A stretch of 11,122 nucleotides of DNA. It comes from an uncultured Ignavibacteriota bacterium. Lineage in GTDB: Bacteria > Bacteroidota > Ignavibacteria > Tepidaquicellales > Tepidaquicellaceae. A program made the position numbers and the translations under genes. The notes beneath the pieces are model-generated. The model did not search any database. It was given only the letters and a program-made list of their open reading frames with translations, and was not told the origin of the DNA. Numbering within the stretch: the stretch's first letter is position 1; each line of letters opens with the position of its first letter. Of this stretch, positions 7,959 through 11,122 are shown piece by piece. The DNA lies in assembly GCA_937915485.1 (NCBI GenBank), contig CALGII010000331.1, positions 1 through 11,122 on the forward strand. The letters run 5' to 3'.

Positions 7959-8229
7959 AATAATATGTTTAATTGAAGTATTTAATGGAAAATCAATAAT
8001 TTGGTTAAAATAAGCAATCTATTTTCGATTAGAGATTAAACGATGGAATGAAACGCGAGAGGATAATTCACGGTTAATGGCAGGACAAAGTATTGAGCGC
8101 AGTCTGAAGGAAATTTGCGCAATGCAATCCCGTTTTGCGTCAAGCCTTTTGCGTATAGGTTGAAAAATAATATTTTTTAGAATAAATTATAAAAACCAGT
8201 ATAGAAAAACATTAGCATAAATTCTTAAG
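7959..8229. other. Divergent intergenic region between the glycan operon and clpB
   Basis: This 271-bp AT-rich stretch must hold the promoters for both flanking genes. I see no tRNA, no CIRCE element (no paired TTAGCACTC/GAGTGCTAA) and no rho-independent terminator. An 8-base direct repeat TTTTGCGT occurs at 8133-8140 and 8147-8154, with starts 14 bases apart. A 28-codon open frame (ATG 8077 to TGA 8163, beginning MAGQSIERSLKEIC) lies just ahead of the proposed clpB promoter. It has only a distant AGAGGA upstream and I do not call it a gene. A short AATCT/AGATT pair (8016-8020, 8033-8037) is too weak to call a hairpin. Confidence 0.5.
8160..8188 (+). promoter_or_regulatory. Possible housekeeping promoter for clpB
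   Basis: TTGAAA (8160-8165, five of six bases of the -35 consensus) is followed after 17 bases by TAAATT (8183-8188, four of six for the -10). This sits about 40 bases upstream of the clpB ATG. The region is AT-rich, so a chance match is quite possible. If the host is a member of the Bacteroidota, its promoter consensus would differ. Confidence 0.25.
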
Positions 8230-9555
8230 ATGGCATTGAATTTAAATAAGTTGACGGAGAAGTCCGGCGGACTGCTACAGAGGTCTCAGGAGATAGCGGC
8301 GGGAAGGAAAAATCAGGTAATCGAGCCTGAGCATCTTTTCGCGGCGATGCTTGAAGACAATGACAGCATCATTAATTCAATTTTGTTCGCGCTCAAGTCC
8401 AACAAGGAAGCGCTGACTAACGGAAATAGCAGATTGCTTGAAAACATGCCTCAGGTTTCGGGGAGCGGTGTGTCCGAACTTTCCCTTTCGAGAGAAATGA
8501 GTAAAATTCTAGAAGCGGCGAACAGAGAAGCGACGGCGATGAAGGACGATTATGTATCCGCAGAGCATTTGTTATTAGGGTTGGCGGGGGAGAAGAACAA
8601 TGTATCGGTTTTATTGAAATCATTTAACATTACGCGGAACGCAATTTTAAGCGTGCTTAAAGAAGTGAGAGGCAGCCAGCGGGTCACATCACAGAATCCG
8701 GAAGACACGTTTCAGGCATTGGAAAAATACGGACGAAACCTGAACCAACTCGCATCGAGGGGAAAACTGGATCCAGTAATCGGAAGGGAAGATGAAATAC
8801 GGCGCGTGCTGCAGGTGCTTTCGAGAAGAACAAAGAATAATCCCGTTCTGATAGGCGAGCCGGGCGTAGGAAAAACGGCGATAGCGGAAGGCATAGCAAT
8901 CCGGATATATCAGGGTGACATTCCTGAAAGTCTGAAGGACAGGACGATAGTCGCGCTTGATATGGGCGCCTTGATAGCGGGAGCGCAGTTCAGGGGGCAG
9001 TTCGAGGAAAGGCTGAAAGCGGTTCTAAAGGAAGTTCAGAATTCGGACGGGAAGATAATTCTTTTCATTGACGAACTACATACGGTAATCGGCGCGGGTT
9101 CGACATCTGGTTCGCTTGACGCGTCGAATCTGCTAAAACCTGCTCTCGCGAGAGGAGATTTAAGGTGCATTGGGGCGACAACATACGACGAGTACAGAAA
9201 ATACATCGAGAAGGACGCGGCGCTTGAGAGAAGGTTCCAGCCTGTAATTATCAGTGAACCCGGCGTTGAGGATACAATATCAATTTTGCGAGGATTAAAG
9301 GAAAAGTACGAACTGCATCACGGAGTAAGAATCACTGACGCGGCGATAGTAGCGGCGGCGCAATTATCGGACAGGTACATCAGCGACAGGTTCCTGCCTG
9401 ACAAGGCGATAGATTTAATAGACGAAGCAGCATCGAAACTAAGGATTGAGATAGACTCGATGCCGGAAGAACTTGACAAACTGGAGAGAAGGATTAAACA
9501 GTTGGAGATAGAGAGGGAAGCGCTGCGGAGAGAGACGAGGGGAAGCGATATTTAG
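8230..9555 (+). CDS. clpB: ClpB disaggregase, truncated after the first ATPase domain
   Basis: ClpB is a hexameric ATP-driven chaperone that rescues aggregated proteins together with DnaK. Full-length members are about 850-870 residues; this frame has 441. It contains the Clp N-terminal domain (MALNLNKLTEKSGGLLQRSQ, to about 150) and a complete first ATPase domain: Walker A GEPGVGKT (209-216), pore loop GAQFRGQFE (251-259, aromatic F where Y is common), Walker B IILFIDE (276-282), sensor GATT (315-318) and arginine fingers ALERRF (331-336). The small subdomain (about 340-405) and the first M-domain residues MPEELDKLERRIKQLEIERE (411-430) follow. Family sequence ends at about residue 435. The final residues TRGSDI and the TAG stop run straight into the heptamer repeat array. 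The rest of the M-domain and the second ATPase domain are absent from all later sequence. The start is secure from the family N-terminus, although no ribosome binding site is evident. This is either a broken gene or an assembly join. Confidence 0.9.
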   Translation: MALNLNKLTEKSGGLLQRSQEIAAGRKNQVIEPEHLFAAMLEDNDSIINSILFALKSNKEALTNGNSRLLENMPQVSGSGVSELSLSREMSKILEAANREATAMKDDYVSAEHLLLGLAGEKNNVSVLLKSFNITRNAILSVLKEVRGSQRVTSQNPEDTFQALEKYGRNLNQLASRGKLDPVIGREDEIRRVLQVLSRRTKNNPVLIGEPGVGKTAIAEGIAIRIYQGDIPESLKDRTIVALDMGALIAGAQFRGQFEERLKAVLKEVQNSDGKIILFIDELHTVIGAGSTSGSLDASNLLKPALARGDLRCIGATTYDEYRKYIEKDAALERRFQPVIISEPGVEDTISILRGLKEKYELHHGVRITDAAIVAAAQLSDRYISDRFLPDKAIDLIDEAASKLRIEIDSMPEELDKLERRIKQLEIEREALRRETRGSDI

Positions 9556-9720
9556 AATCGAGGAGCAAGAATCAAGAATCAAGGAGCAAGAATCAAGAAT
9601 CAAGGAGCAAGAATCAAGAATCAAGGAGCAAGAATCAAGAATCAAGAATCAAGAATCAAGAAAAGAATTTAGAATCTAGATAGAGAATCAAGAAGCAAGA
9701 ATCAAGAATCAAGATTCAAG
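9551..9720. repeat. Heptamer tandem repeat array (AATCAAG) with 21-bp higher-order period
   Basis: From 9556 to 9660 there are fifteen uninterrupted 7-bp units, nearly all AATCAAG or GAGCAAG (the first is AATCGAG). The order GAGCAAG-AATCAAG-AATCAAG repeats four times (9563, 9584, 9605 and 9626), giving a 21-bp period, followed by two more AATCAAG. A 25-base degenerate spacer (9661-9685) leads to five more units: AATCAAG, AAGCAAG, AATCAAG, AATCAAG, ATTCAAG (9686-9720). The word TTTAGAATC occurs at 9551-9559, where it supplies the clpB stop, and again at 9668-9676 inside the spacer. The array therefore effectively begins at 9551. There are no unique spacers, so it is not CRISPR. A minisatellite or slippage-prone intergenic repeat is the best description. 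Confidence 0.95.
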
Positions 9721-9752
9721 TTCTTAATAGAATAGAATTGGATATAAATATT

Positions 9753-10334
9753 TTAAAGGAAGAAGAATTTTATTAAAATTATTATTGTGATTATGGACAC
9801 TGCCTGCAACGAACGTTTTTCCGATTTGAAGCCTTCCTTTACGTCGAGCGGGAGATGCGATGAAATCTCACCGGGCATTTTTTTAGGCAGCGGCAGGAAT
9901 CTTTTCACTGTTTTACAATAGATGTCAAAAGAGTCCTTATAAGTCACGCGCAAATAATCTTCCTCGTTGAAAATTATCAGGTAGTACTGAAAAGTAAAGA
10001 AAAGGAAAGCGAGAATTGTAAGGTATGGAAACATCGCGTTGCTCATAATTCCGATGCCGACATAAATCGAAATATTTCCGAAGTAGAGCGGATTGCGAAT
10101 GATGGCATAGGGTTCCTGCGTTACGAGATTGGAGCCGCCGACGCCTGTCGTGGTGCGGGTTTCACTTCCCGCATAACTCACCGACCACACGCGGATGAAT
10201 TCCCCGAAGAGCACGAGAACGAGTCCCGCAAGGATTGAGATTACATCAGGCCGCATGAACAGAATCATAAGAAAAACGAACGGCAGCGGAGTATAACTCC
10301 TGTATTTGAACAAAAAATTCCCCAAACTTTTCAT
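9753..10334 (-). CDS. Isoprenylcysteine carboxyl methyltransferase (ICMT/PEMT)-like membrane protein
   Basis: This 193-residue inner-membrane protein has about four to five hydrophobic segments (about 16-48, 86-121 and 177-193). The conserved SAM-binding region of the ICMT/phospholipid-methyltransferase superfamily is visible: NLVTQEPYAIIRNPLYFGN (69-87, with the RNP-YFGN core), then EEDYLRVTYKDSFDIYCKTV (124-143) leading to KRFLP (144-148). Bacterial members are usually annotated as isoprenylcysteine methyltransferases although bacteria rarely have that substrate. The true acceptor here is unknown. After the usual domain end at about residue 150 there is an extension with a last hydrophobic helix (177-193), which I do not recall as standard. 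It follows the HAD phosphatase gene by 3 bp, with a strong ribosome binding site, so the two are co-transcribed. Confidence 0.85.
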   Translation of the reverse strand: MKSLGNFLFKYRSYTPLPFVFLMILFMRPDVISILAGLVLVLFGEFIRVWSVSYAGSETRTTTGVGGSNLVTQEPYAIIRNPLYFGNISIYVGIGIMSNAMFPYLTILAFLFFTFQYYLIIFNEEDYLRVTYKDSFDIYCKTVKRFLPLPKKMPGEISSHLPLDVKEGFKSEKRSLQAVSIITIIILIKFFFL

Positions 10335-10337
10335 GGT

Positions 10338-11081
10338 TTAACCTCCAAGGAGCACGTCCCTTCTTAAGTTTTTGGCGTATTGCCTTTGTTTAATCTGATT
10401 TTTTTCGATCAGTTTCAAGAGTTTCTTTTTCACGTCGGAGAAATCCGAAAAATCGTAATAAGTCACGTTATTTTTCCAGCAGTACGAAGCGAGTCCTTTC
10501 TTTGCAAAAACGATATCGGCATAGTTGCTGACGCAGAAATCCGACACGCCGTCGCCGATGAAGACCGATACTTCTTTATCGAGTTCGTTAGTTTTCGAAA
10601 TAAGGACATTTCTCTTGCTCATACCGCATGCGGTACAGTTTTCGTCGGAATGCGGAAAATTGCAAGAAAGTTTTTTCCTGCCAAATTCATCTTCAGTCAC
10701 CACGAGTTCATTCGCGTAAAACGGAAGGTCTATGTTGAATTTTCCGAGAACATATTTTATGTAATAGTCGAGCCCTTCGCTTACAAGAACCAACCCGAAT
10801 TTATTTTCCCTGCAGAAGCCGATGAACTCGAGGAAATAATCGTCGAGTTCCTGAGCGTCTATATAATCATTGAATACACTGAAATCAAAATCCTCAACGA
10901 GTTCAAGTTCGCGGCGGATGCATTCGCGCGAAGTTATTCTGCCTTCGGCGAAGTCCCTGCAAACGAGAGCGAACTTATCGTTGTCATTAATGAATCTACC
11001 GAGAGCATCGACCCACACATCTTTTTTTGTAACTGTGCCGTCGAAATCGCAAAAAATTTTTAAAGTATATTTCTTCTTCAA
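10338..11081 (-). CDS. MtnX/SerB-like HAD-superfamily phosphatase
   Basis: This 247-residue cytosolic haloacid-dehalogenase-type phosphatase has motif I DFDGTVT (12-18; nucleophile D12, acid D14), motif II LVLVSEG (97-103; S101) and motif IV IGDGVSDF (175-182). The insert FPHSDENCTACGMSK (142-156) resembles the Cys-containing insert of MtnX, the 2-hydroxy-3-keto-5-methylthiopentenyl-1-phosphate phosphatase of methionine salvage. The pattern is CxxCGxS, where MtnX typically has a third Cys. No other salvage gene is visible, so the substrate is uncertain and phosphoserine or another small phosphate ester is possible. The only available start is TTG 11081: an in-frame TAA lies at 11094-11096 and no Met codon is nearby. 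The last codons (GGA GGT TAA) double as the ribosome binding site of the next gene. Confidence 0.85.
   Translation of the reverse strand: MKKKYTLKIFCDFDGTVTKKDVWVDALGRFINDNDKFALVCRDFAEGRITSRECIRRELELVEDFDFSVFNDYIDAQELDDYFLEFIGFCRENKFGLVLVSEGLDYYIKYVLGKFNIDLPFYANELVVTEDEFGRKKLSCNFPHSDENCTACGMSKRNVLISKTNELDKEVSVFIGDGVSDFCVSNYADIVFAKKGLASYCWKNNVTYYDFSDFSDVKKKLLKLIEKNQIKQRQYAKNLRRDVLLGG
10341..10346 (-). promoter_or_regulatory. Strong ribosome binding site of the ICMT-like gene
   Basis: GGAGGT on the minus strand lies six bases before ATG 10334 and is formed by the last two sense codons of the HAD phosphatase. It supports this start and indicates translation from a shared mRNA. Confidence 0.7.
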
Positions 11082-11122
11082 TTCTGCTGATTTTTAAATC
11101 TGGTTTCGACAATCGTGGTAAC
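11078..11122 (-). CDS. Possible C-terminal tail of an upstream minus-strand gene (partial)
   Basis: Read from the right edge on the minus strand, one frame is open and encodes VTTIVETRFKNQQN before TGA at 11080-11078. That stop overlaps the TTG start of the HAD phosphatase in a TTGA, the same 4-bp coupling seen as ATGA elsewhere in this window. Only 14 residues are visible and another frame is also open over this span, so the call rests mainly on the overlap. The product cannot be recognised. Confidence 0.35.
   Translation of the reverse strand, partial: VTTIVETRFKNQQN

Noticed and set aside
8077..8163. 28-codon gene upstream of clpB
   Set aside because: It is too short to judge, has no well-placed ribosome binding site and no recognisable sequence. 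It is kept only as a low-interest observation.
8016..8229. CIRCE or another known heat-shock operator upstream of clpB
   Set aside because: Only a lone TTAGCA-like string near 8211 is present, without the inverted partner. Nothing else matches a known heat-shock element.
9439..9645. Minus-strand open frame with repeated ILDSCSL heptapeptide
   Set aside because: It is the translation of the 21-bp DNA repeat on one strand and then runs antisense into clpB. The periodicity comes from the repeat, with no start signal or family resemblance.
9556..9720. CRISPR array
   Set aside because: The repeat unit is only 7 bp, units are directly adjacent with no unique spacers, and no cas genes are present.
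10380..11063. Long plus-strand open frame of 227 codons
   Set aside because: It lies wholly antisense to the HAD phosphatase, which has clear catalytic motifs. Its length reflects codon bias of the true gene.

Overview
This window looks like a metagenomic or draft-assembly contig from a Gram-negative bacterium of moderate-to-low GC. The Gram-negative reading rests on an envelope-glycan cluster: a lipopolysaccharide-core-type glycosyltransferase, an MsbA-like flippase and an O-antigen ligase/polymerase. The phylum cannot be fixed from these genes. A member of the Bacteroidota/Chlorobiota (FCB) group is my guess, at low confidence. The first 52 bases are not genomic: they match an Illumina TruSeq index adapter, so the left edge is a true contig end with untrimmed adapter.

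Layout. (1) 53-2943, plus strand: three tightly packed genes of a BMP-family (nucleoside-type, YufO/YufP/YufQ-like) ABC importer. They are a tandem-domain ATPase that has lost its N-terminal part at the contig edge and two permeases. The substrate-binding lipoprotein that normally completes the system is not in the window. (2) 2944-7958, minus strand, read right to left: GT2 glycosyltransferase, MsbA-like ABC exporter, O-antigen ligase-like membrane protein, then a DUF1844 protein and NAD kinase. Neighbours overlap by 4 bp or are 2 bp apart, except for a 62-bp gap before the DUF1844 gene, so this looks like one operon or two adjacent ones. The nadK stop codon abuts the stop codon of the converging permease gene. 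(3) 7959-8229: a 271-bp divergent intergenic region. (4) 8230-9555, plus strand: clpB, cut off at the start of its middle domain, directly beside (5) 9551-9720, an array of a 7-bp repeat with a 21-bp higher-order period. (6) 9753-11081, minus strand: an isoprenylcysteine-methyltransferase-like membrane protein, preceded in its operon by an MtnX/SerB-like HAD phosphatase. A possible tail of one more minus-strand gene runs off the right edge.

Functionally, region 1 imports a small solute, probably a nucleoside. Region 2 builds or exports a lipid-linked glycan and also carries the NADP-forming enzyme. Region 4 should encode the ClpB disaggregase, but as assembled it lacks the second ATPase ring. 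I see no phage, CRISPR, transposase, rRNA or tRNA, and no convincing new system. The points most worth checking are the adapter at the left end, the clpB truncation exactly at the repeat array (possibly an assembly chimera), and the array itself.
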